64,000 bases of DNA from Martinezella lusitana (lineage in GTDB: Bacteria > Pseudomonadota > Alphaproteobacteria > Rhizobiales > Rhizobiaceae): NCBI RefSeq assembly GCF_900094565.1, contig NZ_FMAF01000002.1:1-64000 (forward strand). Direction: 5' to 3'. Shown one piece after another: positions 20,224-29,011 of this stretch. Position numbers and translations under genes: made by a program. Under the pieces are notes generated by a model. It was not told the DNA's origin, made no database searches, and worked only from the letters and a program-made list of their open reading frames with translations. Each line of letters starts with the position of its first letter. The stretch's first letter is position 1.

Positions 20224-20538
20224 ATGAGCGGATTTACCCTCTCCGACCTCGAACGAATTGTCGAGGAGCGTTCCAAGGCCTCGCCGGAGGAATCCTGGAC
20301 CGCGAGACTATGCGCCGCCGGCCAGCCGAAAGCCGCGAAGAAACTGGGCGAGGAAGCGATCGAGGCCGTTATGGCGGCGGTCACCAACGATCACGACAAC
20401 CTCACCTATGAGGCCGCGGACTTGCTTTATCATCTTATGGTCGTATTGAAGATTGCAGGCATTCCGTTGCAGAATGTCATGGGTGAGCTCGAAAGGCGCA
20501 CCGCACAATCCGGCCTTCAGGAGAAGGCGCGCCGGTAG
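20224..20538 (+). CDS. hisE: phosphoribosyl-ATP pyrophosphatase
   Basis: A 104-residue MazG-fold HisE, hydrolysing PR-ATP to PR-AMP in step two of histidine synthesis. [15 protein letters not shown] and [11 protein letters not shown] carry the metal-binding glutamate/aspartate motifs. HisI is not fused and must be elsewhere. The ATG at 20224 follows AGGAGGCAGCGAACC, a strong ribosome binding site. Confidence 0.96.
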   Translation: MSGFTLSDLERIVEERSKASPEESWTARLCAAGQPKAAKKLGEEAIEAVMAAVTNDHDNLTYEAADLLYHLMVVLKIAGIPLQNVMGELERRTAQSGLQEKARR

Positions 20539-20544
20539 AGAGCG

Positions 20545-21540
20545 ATGACGATAGCGACCAAGTCCCCATCTGTGCCCGAAACGCTCGATATTTTTCAGGC
20601 GAAAGCCTATTCGCCCTATTATTTCTTTTCTTCGGAAGAGTGGGCGAAATTCCGGGCCGACACACCGCTGACGCTGACGGCCGACGAAGTGACGCGGCTG
20701 CGCTCGATGGGCGATCCGATCGATCTCAACGAGGTCCGGCGCATCTATCTGTCGCTGTCGCGCCTTTTGTCCTCGCATGTGGAATCCTCGCAGATCCTGT
20801 TCGAGCAGCGCAACCGGTTTCTGAGCCTCTCGAATGTCGCCAAGACACCGTTCGTCATCGGCATTGCCGGCTCCGTCGCCGTCGGCAAGTCCACTACGGC
20901 CCGTATCCTCAAAGAACTGTTGCGCCGCTGGCCGTCGAGCCCGAAGGTCGACCTGATCACCACGGACGGCTTTCTCTATCCGAATGCGGAACTGCAGCGC
21001 CGCAACCTGATGCAGCGCAAGGGTTTTCCGGAAAGCTACGATACGGCAGCGCTGCTGCGCTTCCTCTCGGCGATCAAGGCAGGACAGCCGGATGTGAAGG
21101 CGCCCTGCTATTCGCACCTCGTCTATGACGTGCTGCCGAATGAATTCAAGACGGTCGACCGTCCGGATATCCTGATCTTCGAGGGCATCAACGTGCTGCA
21201 ATCGCGGCATCTGCCGGCCGACGGCAAGATCGTACCGATGGTTTCAGATTTCTTCGACTTCTCGATCTATATCGACGCCGACGAGGAGCTTATCCATACC
21301 TGGTATGTCGCCCGCTTCATGAAGCTGCGCGAAACCGCCTTCCGCGATCCCAATTCCTTCTTCCACCGCTACGCCTCGATCAGCGGCGAGGAGGCCCTGG
21401 CCATCGCCGAAGGGCTCTGGAAGAACATCAACCTCAAGAACCTGCGTCAGAACATCCTGCCGACCCGCCCGCGCGCCGACCTCATCCTGCAGAAGGGCAA
21501 GAACCATCTGATCGAACAGGTAGCGCTCAGGAAGCTTTGA
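20545..21540 (+). CDS. coaA: type I pantothenate kinase
   Basis: A 331-residue bacterial type I pantothenate kinase (PanK-I), first step of coenzyme A synthesis and the CoA feedback point. The P-loop is [32 protein letters not shown] and the FEGINVLQ strand are family marks. It lies six bases after hisE and probably ends the his transcript. It converges with alkB three bases beyond its stop, with no visible terminator between. Confidence 0.97.
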   Translation: MTIATKSPSVPETLDIFQAKAYSPYYFFSSEEWAKFRADTPLTLTADEVTRLRSMGDPIDLNEVRRIYLSLSRLLSSHVESSQILFEQRNRFLSLSNVAKTPFVIGIAGSVAVGKSTTARILKELLRRWPSSPKVDLITTDGFLYPNAELQRRNLMQRKGFPESYDTAALLRFLSAIKAGQPDVKAPCYSHLVYDVLPNEFKTVDRPDILIFEGINVLQSRHLPADGKIVPMVSDFFDFSIYIDADEELIHTWYVARFMKLRETAFRDPNSFFHRYASISGEEALAIAEGLWKNINLKNLRQNILPTRPRADLILQKGKNHLIEQVALRKL

Positions 21541-21543
21541 CGT

Positions 21544-22152
21544 TCAGGGATCAACTCGCCTTAAAGTCAGGTTTATCCGCCCGCCATTCTTCAGCAATAT
21601 CGACGTGGCCGGATAGATACGGTCGACGCCATGGAAGCAGAGCCTGCCCTCGCCGCCGAGAACGACGATATCGCCACTGGAGAGCTTGAAAGATAGCGTG
21701 CGATCATTGCGGCTGAGACCGCCGACCCGGAAGAGGCAGCTGTTGCCCAGCGAGATCGACAGGACGGGTGCGGCCAGATCCTGCTCGTCGCGGTCCTGAT
21801 GCAGCCCCATGCGGGCATCGTCGGCGTAGAAATTGACGAGGCAAGCCTGCGGCGGCTTTTCATAGCCAGCTATATCATTCCAGAGATCGAGCAATTGCGG
21901 CGGCATGGCCGGCCATGGTCGGCCGGTGACGGGATGCGTCGGCTGATAGCGATAGCCGCGCTGCTTGTCCGTCACCCAGCCGAGCGCACCGCAATTGGTC
22001 ATGCGCACCGACATTTCCTTGCCTGTCCCGGGCATGGCGGGCGTGAACAGCGGCGCTTCGGCCACGATTGCGCGGATGGCCTCGACCAGGCCTTCCTGTT
22101 TGGGGCGATCGAGATAGTCGGGGAGATGGCGAATACCGTTGGGAAGCAGCAT
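21544..22152 (-). CDS. alkB: AlkB-family alpha-ketoglutarate-dependent dioxygenase
   Basis: A 202-residue Fe(II)/2-oxoglutarate dioxygenase that removes alkyl groups from 1-methyladenine and 3-methylcytosine in nucleic acids. The iron ligands are seen as H-x-D in LHQDRDE and the distal His in FHGVDRIYP; NLTLRRV at the C-terminus holds the 2-oxoglutarate-binding arginines. CGALGWVTDKQRGYRY is the usual substrate-recognition segment. Normal length, no Ada gene nearby. Confidence 0.94.
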   Translation of the reverse strand: MLLPNGIRHLPDYLDRPKQEGLVEAIRAIVAEAPLFTPAMPGTGKEMSVRMTNCGALGWVTDKQRGYRYQPTHPVTGRPWPAMPPQLLDLWNDIAGYEKPPQACLVNFYADDARMGLHQDRDEQDLAAPVLSISLGNSCLFRVGGLSRNDRTLSFKLSSGDIVVLGGEGRLCFHGVDRIYPATSILLKNGGRINLTLRRVDP

Positions 22153-22284
22153 TGATGTTTTCCTGATGGTGCCGGCCAGGTGAATGTGCCGTCGTCGCAG
22201 GCACCGGTAGCTGCCGCGAAATCAGATCGCCCGACAATCCGCATTCTAATCCCGCCAAACCAAAAGCGCAGCCCGAAAGCTGAC

Positions 22285-22719
22285 TTAATCGCCGCCAGGC
22301 TTGCCGCGCATCTTCTTGACTTCGGAGCGCCCGGATTTTTCCTTCAGCCGGCGCTCGATGGAACCCTTCGTCGGCTTGGTCTTCCTGCGCGGCGGCGGCG
22401 GCGGGGCCGCGGCTTCGAGGATCAGTTCCTTCAGGCGTTCGCGGGCATCCTCGCGATTGCGATCCTGGCTGCGGAAACGGCTGGACTCGATCATCAGCAC
22501 GCCGTCCTTGGAAAGGCGCCGCCCGGCAAGCCTCGCCGCATTAGCCTTGACGCGCTCGTTGAGCGACGGCGAATTCTGGAGGCTGAAGAAAAGCTGGACC
22601 GCCGTCGCAACCTTGTTGACGTTCTGGCCGCCAGGACCGCCCGCCAGAACGAATTGTTCCGTCAGTTCCCAGCCGGCGATGGTGATCCGGTCGTTGATAT
22701 AAAGCGCTTCGCTGGCCAT
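22285..22719 (-). CDS. arfB: peptidyl-tRNA hydrolase ArfB (ribosome rescue)
   Basis: A 144-residue release-factor-like protein. The GGQ motif is in LAGGPGGQNVNKVATAVQL near residues 26-44. The C-terminal tail is basic (KTKPTKGSIERRLKEKSGR), the feature that inserts into the mRNA channel of stalled ribosomes. ArfB/YaeJ/ICT1 hydrolyses peptidyl-tRNA on non-stop complexes. Single gene downstream of pckA on the same strand. Confidence 0.94.
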   Translation of the reverse strand: MASEALYINDRITIAGWELTEQFVLAGGPGGQNVNKVATAVQLFFSLQNSPSLNERVKANAARLAGRRLSKDGVLMIESSRFRSQDRNREDARERLKELILEAAAPPPPPRRKTKPTKGSIERRLKEKSGRSEVKKMRGKPGGD

Positions 22720-22781
22720 GGTTTTCTCCGCGCCTGTCTATCCCACATCGGAGCGCGGTTGAAAACTACTGCCGGGCAAAA

Positions 22782-22811
22782 TGAAAACCCGGCGAACTGG
22801 TCGCCGGGTTT
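22782..22811 (-). terminator. terminator after pckA
   Basis: Inverted repeat 22785-22795 with 22801-22811 (AAACCCGGCGA arms, 5-base loop). Read on the minus strand it is followed by a T-rich stretch, so it serves pckA. Confidence 0.85.
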
Positions 22812-22838
22812 CACGTGAGTCATTCCCGTTCTGGATGT

Positions 22839-24449
22839 TTATTCTGCTGCGACGGGCATTCCCGGCGCCGCGTCGCGGACATTGCCGTCGACGTGATCCT
22901 CGAACTTGGCGAAGTTGGTCACGAACATCTGGACCAGCTTCTTGGCCTGCGCGTCATAGGCCTCGCCATCGGCCCAGGTGGAGCGGGGGTCGAGGATGGC
23001 CGTGTCGACGCCCTCGACGGCAACCGGCACCGCAAAGCCGAAATTCGGATCGATGCGGAATTCGACATTGTCGAGATCGCCCTTCAGTGCGGCGGCCAGC
23101 AGGGCACGCGTCGCCTTGATCGGCATGCGCCGTCCCGTGCCATAGGCGCCGCCGGTCCAGCCGGTATTGACCAGCCAGCAGCTGGCGCCGTGGCGGGCAA
23201 TCAGTTCCTTGAGCAGATTGCCGTATTCGGCCGGATGGCGCGGCATGAAGGGAGCGCCGAAGCAGGTCGAGAACGTGGCTTCCGGCTCGACGACGCCCTT
23301 CTCCGTGCCGGCGACCTTGGCGGTGTAACCGGAGAGGAAGTGGTACATCGCCTGTTCCGGCGTCAGCCTGGCGATCGGCGGCATGACGCCGAAGGCATCG
23401 GCCGTCAGCATGATGATCGTCTCGGGATGGCCTGTTAAGCCGGATTCCGAGGCGTTCGGGATGAAATGCAGCGGGTAGGCGCTGCGGGTATTCTCCGTCA
23501 GCGAACCATCGTCGAGATCCGGGCGGCCATGCTCGTCCAACACGACATTTTCCAGCACCGTGCCGAAGCGGCGGGTCGTGGCGTAGATTTCCGGCTCGGC
23601 CTCGGCCGACAGGCGAATGGTCTTGGCGTAGCAGCCGCCTTCGAAATTGAAGATGCCGTTTTCGCCCCAACCATGCTCGTCGTCGCCGATGAGCGTGCGC
23701 GTCGGATCGGCTGAGAGCGTCGTCTTGCCGGTGCCCGACAGGCCAAAGAAGATCGCGGCGTCGCCATCAGGGCCGACATTGGCCGAGCAGTGCATCGGCA
23801 TGACGCCGCGTTCCGGCAGCAGATAGTTCAGCGCGGTGAAGACCGATTTCTTCATTTCGCCGGCATAGGACGTGCCGCCGATCAGAACGATGCCGTTGAC
23901 CAGATCGCAGGCAATCACCGTTTCCGTGCGGCAGCCGTAACGCTCCGGATCGGCGCGGAAGCTCGGCAGGTCGATGATCGTCAGCCTGGGCATGAAGCTT
24001 TCGAGCGCCGAACGTTCGGGACGGATCAACAGGTTGCGGATGAACAGCGAATGCCAGGCGAATTCGGTGATGACACGCGTCGGCAGGGCGTAGTCGCGAT
24101 CGGCGCCGCCGATGAGATCCTGGACGAACAGGTCCTTGCCATGCGCATGCGCCAGCATGTCTTCCTGCAATAGCGCGAAGTGCTCCGGCGACATCGGCTT
24201 GTTGTTGTCCCACCAGATCTGATCTTCGGTGGTGGCGTCGCGCACGACGAACTTGTCCTTCGGAGAACGGCCGGTGTGCTGCCCGGTCAGCGCCCTCAGC
24301 ACACCATCGGCGGTGAGATCAGCTTCGCGGCGGCGAATCGCCTCTTCATAGAGGTGGGCCTCCATGAGGTTATAGCGCACGCTGGCGGCGGCTCCCAGGC
24401 CGATCGTTCCCAGTTCGGTTGCGGGATTACGGACGCCGAATTGCTCCAT
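22839..24449 (-). CDS. pckA: ATP-dependent phosphoenolpyruvate carboxykinase
   Basis: A 536-residue PEPCK (ATP type), the gluconeogenic enzyme needed for growth on C4-dicarboxylates in rhizobia. The kinase-1a loop [14 protein letters not shown], the metal-binding [20 protein letters not shown] region and the PFMPRHP block are clear. ATG 24449 with GAGGA nine bases upstream gives the usual rhizobial length; an extra ATG at 24467 would add six residues. It is divergent from chvI, and two CG-centred operator-like palindromes lie in the gap. Confidence 0.97.
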   Translation of the reverse strand: MEQFGVRNPATELGTIGLGAAASVRYNLMEAHLYEEAIRRREADLTADGVLRALTGQHTGRSPKDKFVVRDATTEDQIWWDNNKPMSPEHFALLQEDMLAHAHGKDLFVQDLIGGADRDYALPTRVITEFAWHSLFIRNLLIRPERSALESFMPRLTIIDLPSFRADPERYGCRTETVIACDLVNGIVLIGGTSYAGEMKKSVFTALNYLLPERGVMPMHCSANVGPDGDAAIFFGLSGTGKTTLSADPTRTLIGDDEHGWGENGIFNFEGGCYAKTIRLSAEAEPEIYATTRRFGTVLENVVLDEHGRPDLDDGSLTENTRSAYPLHFIPNASESGLTGHPETIIMLTADAFGVMPPIARLTPEQAMYHFLSGYTAKVAGTEKGVVEPEATFSTCFGAPFMPRHPAEYGNLLKELIARHGASCWLVNTGWTGGAYGTGRRMPIKATRALLAAALKGDLDNVEFRIDPNFGFAVPVAVEGVDTAILDPRSTWADGEAYDAQAKKLVQMFVTNFAKFEDHVDGNVRDAAPGMPVAAE

Positions 24450-24799
24450 CACTTTTTTCCTCAACAAGGCCTTGGCCGTTAGAACTTTCTAAAGCGTAGA
24501 GACGTCTTTTTAAAAGCACAAGAGCAAAAAACAAAAAATCTTTAATGATATCAGTTATTTAATCGATTTAAATAAACTTCGATAATTTTAAATCGTTTGA
24601 ATTGACAACACCGGGACGTTTCGTCGCACAACCTTTGAGCAAGCGCGTCGCGGTTCGACAATCCACCCCTTTATCTTTGCCACAATTTGTTCCACCTTTA
24701 TCCCCATAAGCGCGCCAGGTTACCGCCGACCGAGCTGGCAAACCGCCTGGGCTGGATTCCAAATCCGGGAGACGCGCACTGATGACGGAGACGAATACC
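24450..24799. other. pckA-chvI divergent intergenic region
   Basis: A 350-base gap between divergent genes, so it must hold both promoters. 24480-24600 is markedly AT-rich and contains the tandem operator-like palindromes listed separately. TTGACA at 24602-24607 is a good -35 hexamer facing chvI, but the matching -10 is poor, so I do not assign a promoter. No gene is visible. Confidence 0.5.
24558..24601. promoter_or_regulatory. two tandem LacI/GalR-type operator-like sites before pckA
   Basis: Site 1 (24558-24571, TTTAATCGATTTAA) matches its own reverse complement at 12 of 14 positions with CG at 24564-24565. Site 2 (24588-24601, about TTAAATCGTTTGAA) matches at about 10 of 14 with CG at 24594-24595. 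The centres are exactly 30 bases apart. A 9-base inverted repeat CGATTTAAA/TTTAAATCG links them. Central CG palindromes are typical of LacI/GalR regulators; PckR, a LacI-family regulator of pckA in Sinorhizobium, is the natural candidate. Confidence 0.55.
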
Positions 24800-25531
24800 A
24801 TGTTGACAATCGCGCTCGTTGACGACGACCGCAATATCCTGACTTCCGTGTCGATTGCCTTGGAAGCAGAGGGATATAAGGTAGAGACCTATACGGACGG
24901 CGCGTCCGCGCTCGATGGTCTGCTCGCCCGGCCGCCGCAGCTGGCGATCTTCGATATCAAGATGCCGCGCATGGATGGCATGGAACTTCTGCGCCGCCTG
25001 CGGCAGAAGTCCGATATACCGGTGATCTTCCTCACCTCGAAGGATGAGGAGATCGACGAACTCTTCGGCCTGAAGATGGGCGCCGACGACTTCATCACCA
25101 AGCCTTTCTCGCAGCGCCTGCTGGTCGAGCGCGTCAAGGCGGTGCTCCGCCGCGCTTCCGCCCGCGAGGCCGCGAACGCAGCTGGCGGCAGCGCAGCCGC
25201 CAAGCCGGGTGCCACGCAGCAGGCCCGCTCGCTGGAGCGCGGCCAGCTCGTCATGGACCAGGAGCGGCATACCTGCACCTGGAAGGGCGAGCCGGTGACG
25301 CTGACCGTCACGGAATTCCTGATCCTGCATTCCCTGGCGCAGCGCCCCGGCGTCGTGAAGAGCCGCGACGCTCTGATGGATGCCGCCTACGACGAGCAGG
25401 TCTATGTCGACGACCGCACGATCGACAGCCACATCAAGCGGCTCCGCAAGAAATTCAAGATGGTCGATCTCGATTTTGATATGATCGAGACGCTGTATGG
25501 CGTCGGCTACCGCTTCCGCGAAGCTGCCTAG
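24800..25531 (+). CDS. chvI: response regulator ChvI
   Basis: A 243-residue OmpR/PhoB-type regulator nearly identical in style to rhizobial ChvI of the ExoR-ExoS(ChvG)-ChvI pathway, which controls exopolysaccharide, motility, acid response and symbiosis. The receiver holds VDDD and [13 protein letters not shown]; with this start the phospho-acceptor is D52, agreeing with the published Sinorhizobium numbering. The winged-helix DNA-binding domain ends in [15 protein letters not shown] and [14 protein letters not shown] precedes both this ATG and an in-frame ATG at 24782, so six extra residues are possible. Its TAG stop is also the first bases of a RIME1-like repeat. Confidence 0.96.
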   Translation: MLTIALVDDDRNILTSVSIALEAEGYKVETYTDGASALDGLLARPPQLAIFDIKMPRMDGMELLRRLRQKSDIPVIFLTSKDEEIDELFGLKMGADDFITKPFSQRLLVERVKAVLRRASAREAANAAGGSAAAKPGATQQARSLERGQLVMDQERHTCTWKGEPVTLTVTEFLILHSLAQRPGVVKSRDALMDAAYDEQVYVDDRTIDSHIKRLRKKFKMVDLDFDMIETLYGVGYRFREAA

Positions 25532-25640
25532 AGCCGGATGATTTTAGGTCGGATCGACCTAAAATCTGAATCCGCTCCGGAATCAGAAATAGGGCATGAC
25601 GTCGTCCGAAATCCCCTCACACCTTTCGGCATCATGCCCG
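25529..25640. repeat. RIME1-like palindromic element between chvI and chvG
   Basis: About 112 bases made of two palindromes. One has 11-base arms ATTTTAGGTCG/CGACCTAAAAT with flanking GAGCCGGAT and ATCCGCTC; the other has GGGCATGACG and CATCATGCCC around a CGAAA/TTTCG inner stem. It matches a second copy at 30593-30706. I recognise this as the Rhizobium-specific intergenic mosaic element (RIME1). The chvI stop codon lies in it. Confidence 0.85.
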
Positions 25641-25725
25641 AATAGTTAACTGGACCATACAGCGGGCAATGGAATAAGAGCATGCGGACGGGACCGCGAT
25701 CCCGTTCTTCGAAAGGGCCATTGGA

Positions 25726-27519
25726 TTGGCACAGCTGGTGCAGGACAGAGATATAGATGACGCGGAAAGCCCGAGCGGCGCTCGACCTGCGCGCCGCCGA
25801 TGGACTCATCCGTTCACGCTGATCCGCCGTATCTTCGGCAATGCCGTCTTTTCGAGCCTGACGCGGCGCATCCTGTTCTTCAATCTTGCCGCCCTTGTCG
25901 TTCTTGTCGGCGGCATTCTCTACCTCAACCAGTTCCGGGAAGGCCTGATCGACGCGCGCGTCGAGAGCCTGCTGACCCAGGGCGAAATCATCGCCGGTGC
26001 CGTTTCCGCCTCGGCATCGGTCGACACCAATTCCATCACCATCGATCCGCAGAAGCTGCTCGAGCTGCAGGCCGGCCAGAGCATTACGCCTGTTCCGAAC
26101 GACGAGGACCTGGAATTCCCGATCGATCCGGAAAAGGTGGCGCCGGTGCTGACCCGGTTGATCTCGCCGACACGCACCCGCGCCCGCATCTTCGACGCCG
26201 ATGCCAATCTGCTGCTCGACAGCCGCCACCTCTATTCCCGCGGCCAGGTGCTGCGCTATGACCTGCCGCCTGTTGACGACGAGAAGCAGAGCTGGTCGGA
26301 CTGGTTCAGCGGGTTATTGAACAAGATGCTGCAGCCAGGCAACCTGCCTGTTTACAAGGAAGCGCCCGGAGGCGACGGTTCGATCTATCCGGAAGTCATG
26401 AACGCACTGACCGGCGTGCGCGGCGCCGTCGTCCGCACCACGGAAAAGGGCGAACTGATCGTCTCGGTCGCAGTGCCCATCCAGCGTTTCCGGGCTGTGC
26501 TCGGCGTGCTTTTGCTCTCGACCCAAGCCGGCGACATCGACAAGATCGTCCATGCCGAGCGCCTGGCGATCATGCGCGTCTTCGGCGTTGCGACGCTGGT
26601 CAACGTCGTCCTGTCGCTGCTTCTGTCGTCAACCATCGCCAATCCGCTGCGCCGGCTCTCGGCCGCCGCCATTCGCGTGCGCCGCGGCGGGGCGAAGGAG
26701 CGCGAGGAAATTCCCGATTTCTCCGCCCGCCAGGACGAGATCGGCAACCTATCGATCGCGCTGCGTGACATGACGTCGGCGCTCTACGACCGCATCGATG
26801 CGATCGAAAGTTTTGCCGCCGATGTCAGCCACGAGCTGAAGAACCCGCTGACATCCCTGCGCAGCGCCGTCGAGACGCTGCCGCTGGCCAAGAGCGACGA
26901 TTCCAAGAAGCGGCTGATGGATGTGATCCAGCATGATGTGCGCCGCCTCGACAGGCTGATCAGCGATATCTCCGACGCCTCGCGTCTCGACGCTGAACTC
27001 GCCCGCTCGGATGAAAAATCGCTCGATCTGGAAGTGCTGCTGCGCGACATGATCGATATTTCCCGCCAGGTCGGACACAGCAAGAGGGCAGTCGAGATTG
27101 AGTATTTGGTCGACCGCAAGCCGGCCAACAAGGCGAAGTTCACCGTCGTCGGTCACGACTTGCGTATCGGCCAGATCGTCACCAATCTCATCGAAAACGC
27201 TCGATCCTTCGTCCCGAACGGCACCGGGAAGATCACGGTGAGGCTGACGCGCACGAGGACGCGCTGCGTCATCTACATCGAGGACAATGGCCCCGGCATC
27301 CAGGCCGAGGACATCGACCGCATCTTCGAACGTTTCTATACCGACCGGCCGGATTCGGAGGAGTTCGGGCAGAATTCGGGTCTCGGCCTGTCGATCAGCC
27401 GACAGATTGCCGAGGCGCATGGCGGATCGCTCCGCGCGGAGAACATTATCGACACTGACGGCACAACGCTGCTGGGCGCCCGCTTCATCCTGTCTCTGCC
27501 CGCCGAGACACCGGCATGA
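25726..27519 (+). CDS. chvG: sensor histidine kinase ChvG (ExoS)
   Basis: A 597-residue membrane kinase, partner of ChvI. TM1 is at about 48-66, a large periplasmic sensor domain spans about 67-278, and TM2 lies at about 280-300, followed by a HAMP domain, the H-box AADVSHELKNPLTSLRSA with H369, and a HATPase domain (ENARSFVPNGTG, EDNGPGI, GLGLSIS). In the family the periplasmic domain is restrained by ExoR. No ATG is available in frame; TTG 25726 with AAAGGG eight bases upstream is the best start. The last four bases (ATGA) overlap hprK. Confidence 0.95.
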   Translation: MAQLVQDRDIDDAESPSGARPARRRWTHPFTLIRRIFGNAVFSSLTRRILFFNLAALVVLVGGILYLNQFREGLIDARVESLLTQGEIIAGAVSASASVDTNSITIDPQKLLELQAGQSITPVPNDEDLEFPIDPEKVAPVLTRLISPTRTRARIFDADANLLLDSRHLYSRGQVLRYDLPPVDDEKQSWSDWFSGLLNKMLQPGNLPVYKEAPGGDGSIYPEVMNALTGVRGAVVRTTEKGELIVSVAVPIQRFRAVLGVLLLSTQAGDIDKIVHAERLAIMRVFGVATLVNVVLSLLLSSTIANPLRRLSAAAIRVRRGGAKEREEIPDFSARQDEIGNLSIALRDMTSALYDRIDAIESFAADVSHELKNPLTSLRSAVETLPLAKSDDSKKRLMDVIQHDVRRLDRLISDISDASRLDAELARSDEKSLDLEVLLRDMIDISRQVGHSKRAVEIEYLVDRKPANKAKFTVVGHDLRIGQIVTNLIENARSFVPNGTGKITVRLTRTRTRCVIYIEDNGPGIQAEDIDRIFERFYTDRPDSEEFGQNSGLGLSISRQIAEAHGGSLRAENIIDTDGTTLLGARFILSLPAETPA

Positions 27520-27980
27520 GCGGCCGCATGACCGTCGAAGCAGCCAATATTCACGCGACAGCGATCGTCATCGGCAAGACCGGCCTATTGTTCCTGGGGC
27601 CTTCGGGCAGCGGCAAATCCTCGCTCGCCTTTTCATGTCTGACAGCCGCCAAGCCGCTCGGGCTCGCCGCAGCGCTGGTCGCCGACGACCGGGTGTTGAT
27701 CACAGAGCACGATGGTTCCATTTTCGCCGAATGCCCGCCTTCGATCGCCGGCCTGATGGAAATCCGCTACACCGGCATTGTTCGCCTGCCTTACGTTCAG
27801 AAGGCCGAAATGCACTTCGCCATCCGTCCGGTCGATCCAGCGACGGCGGAAAGGCTGCCTCCCGAGGACGAGCAGATAAACGTGACCGGCTCCATCCGGC
27901 TGCCGCTGGTCCGCCTGTCTGCCAACTCGGTGAATCCGCTCGCAACAATTATGGCGAAAATCGCTTCCAGTTTGGAATAA
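27516..27980 (+). CDS. hprK: short HPr kinase/phosphorylase
   Basis: A 154-residue protein equal to the C-terminal catalytic domain of HPr kinase/phosphorylase; the N-terminal domain of the Firmicute enzyme (about 310 aa) is absent, as usual in alphaproteobacteria. The P-loop GPSGSGKS is at 28-35. Downstream blocks ALVADDRVLI, GLMEIRYTGIVRLPY and the RLPLVRLS segment follow family order. It phosphorylates HPr on serine. Encoded in an ATGA overlap with chvG and 154 bases before the EIIA gene, which links envelope signalling to the PTS. Confidence 0.92.
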   Translation: MSGRMTVEAANIHATAIVIGKTGLLFLGPSGSGKSSLAFSCLTAAKPLGLAAALVADDRVLITEHDGSIFAECPPSIAGLMEIRYTGIVRLPYVQKAEMHFAIRPVDPATAERLPPEDEQINVTGSIRLPLVRLSANSVNPLATIMAKIASSLE

Positions 27981-28134
27981 TCGGCCTTTTAAGCCTTCAC
28001 AGGCGTTCAAATCCTGTATTTTAAGCTTGCACTTCGTCTTTTCATCGCCAAGATGTCCCCCCAACCGGTGGACGACATTGCTGCATTGCGATATTGGCCA
28101 CCTGTTTGCGTAATGCGATGGGAGCAGTAATATC

Positions 28135-28536
28135 ATGATCGGACTTGTGCTTGTCACTCATGGCAAGCTAGCTGAAGAGTTTCGGCATGCGGTCGAGCAC
28201 GTCGTTGGTCCGCAGAAGTTCATAGAAACGGTATCCATTGGTCCCGAAGACGACATGGACAAGCGGCGACAGGATATCCTGCAAGCCGTCGCCGGCGCGG
28301 ATGATGGCCACGGCGTCATCATCTTGACCGACATGTTCGGCGGCACGCCCTCCAATCTTGCAATTTCCGTCATGAATAGCGGCCATACCGAGGTCATCGC
28401 CGGCGTCAATCTGCCGATGCTCATCAAGCTTGCAGGCGTGCGCGGCGACAACAACATGGAGAAGGCTCTGGTTGAAGCTTCGGAGGCCGGACGCAAATAC
28501 ATCAACGTAGCCAGCCGTGTGCTCAGCGGCAAATGA
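28135..28536 (+). CDS. PTS EIIA-Man family protein
   Basis: A 133-residue EIIA of the mannose family, taking phosphate from HPr on His9 in LVLVTHGKLAEEF. The DMFGGTPSNLA segment is characteristic. No EIIB/EIIC permease gene is nearby, so this is the incomplete, regulatory PTS typical of alphaproteobacteria, thought to report PEP/pyruvate and nitrogen status rather than move sugar. GGGAG precedes the ATG. It overlaps the HPr gene by four bases (ATGA). Confidence 0.94.
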   Translation: MIGLVLVTHGKLAEEFRHAVEHVVGPQKFIETVSIGPEDDMDKRRQDILQAVAGADDGHGVIILTDMFGGTPSNLAISVMNSGHTEVIAGVNLPMLIKLAGVRGDNNMEKALVEASEAGRKYINVASRVLSGK

Positions 28537-28829
28537 CGGACAGCACCGCCTCTATGACCGAGCTTTCCAGGGAACTCCTGATCATCAATAAGCGAGGCCT
28601 CCACGCCCGCGCCTCCGCCAAATTCGTCCAGACCGTCGAAGCCTACGACGCCGCCATCACCGTTTCCAAGGACGGGACGACGGTCGGCGGCAATTCGATC
28701 ATGGGCCTGATGATGCTGGCGGCCAGCCCCGGCTGCAGCGTGCTGGTGACGGCGAGCGGCAATCAGGCCGCCGAAGCGCTCGAGGCGCTGGACCTGCTTG
28801 TGGCCAACAAGTTCGGCGAGGAAATCTAA
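28533..28829 (+). CDS. ptsH: phosphocarrier protein HPr
   Basis: A 98-residue HPr. The active histidine is H24 in KRGLHARASAKFV and the regulatory serine is S55 in GGNSIMGLMML; their 31-residue spacing equals His15-Ser46 of classical HPr. The N-terminus is about nine residues longer than in enterobacteria, and a second Met at residue 8 is an alternative start. With hprK 550 bases upstream, serine phosphorylation of this protein is expected. Enzyme I is not in the window. Confidence 0.94.
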   Translation: MTDSTASMTELSRELLIINKRGLHARASAKFVQTVEAYDAAITVSKDGTTVGGNSIMGLMMLAASPGCSVLVTASGNQAAEALEALDLLVANKFGEEI

Positions 28830-28852
28830 GTTTTCCTCTTGGCTGCCGCCAG

Positions 28853-28882
28853 GATATAAAGACATAAAGACTTCTTTATATC
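28853..28882. promoter_or_regulatory. palindromic operator upstream of ahcY
   Basis: A perfect 10-base inverted repeat (28853-28862 with 28873-28882, arm GATATAAAGA) encloses a second, inner ATAAAGA half-site (28864-28870), which pairs with the same right arm TCTTTAT (28873-28879) across two bases. Thus one right half-site faces two tandem left half-sites 8 bases apart. Probably bound by a regulator of S-adenosylmethionine metabolism; ArsR-family SahR/SamR proteins are candidates by role. Confidence 0.7.
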
Positions 28883-28890
28883 ATTATTGA

Positions 28891-29006
28891 TTTCCAGCCT
28901 GAAGCCTGCTACACGGCATCATCCCACACGCTGTCAGCGTGCAATTCTTGTTGCATTCGGCCGAGGCGTTTTGCCCACGGCGCGGTTGCATCGTTCAGGC
29001 TGGAGA
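28891..29006 (+). ncRNA. candidate structured mRNA leader of ahcY (possible riboswitch-like element)
   Basis: Bases 28891-28903 (TTTCCAGCCTGAA) pair with 28994-29006 (TTCAGGCTGGAGA) to give a 13-pair helix with one G-U, closing a 90-base interior. The right strand contains the ribosome binding site GGAG (29002-29005), seven bases before the ATG at 29012. Inside are a 6-bp hairpin CACGCT/AGCGTG (28927-28941) and a 5-bp TGCAA/TTGCA hairpin (28940-28955). I could not fit the SAH or SAM-II riboswitch consensus as I remember them. Confidence 0.45.
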
Positions 29007-29011
29007 TCTTC

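Noticed and set aside
22285..22719. ArfB gene as a truncated release factor pseudogene
   Set aside because: Length, GGQ loop and basic tail are those of intact ArfB/ICT1 proteins, which naturally lack the codon-reading domain.
25726..25760. Possible frameshift at the chvG start because no ATG is present
   Set aside because: A TTG with a suitable upstream AAAGGG gives a full-length kinase, so no frameshift is needed.
28891..29011. Known SAH riboswitch before ahcY
   Set aside because: CCGAGGCG and ACGGCGC stretches recall the SAH riboswitch, but the order of conserved blocks and the closing stem do not match the class as I remember it. Kept instead as an unclassified leader.
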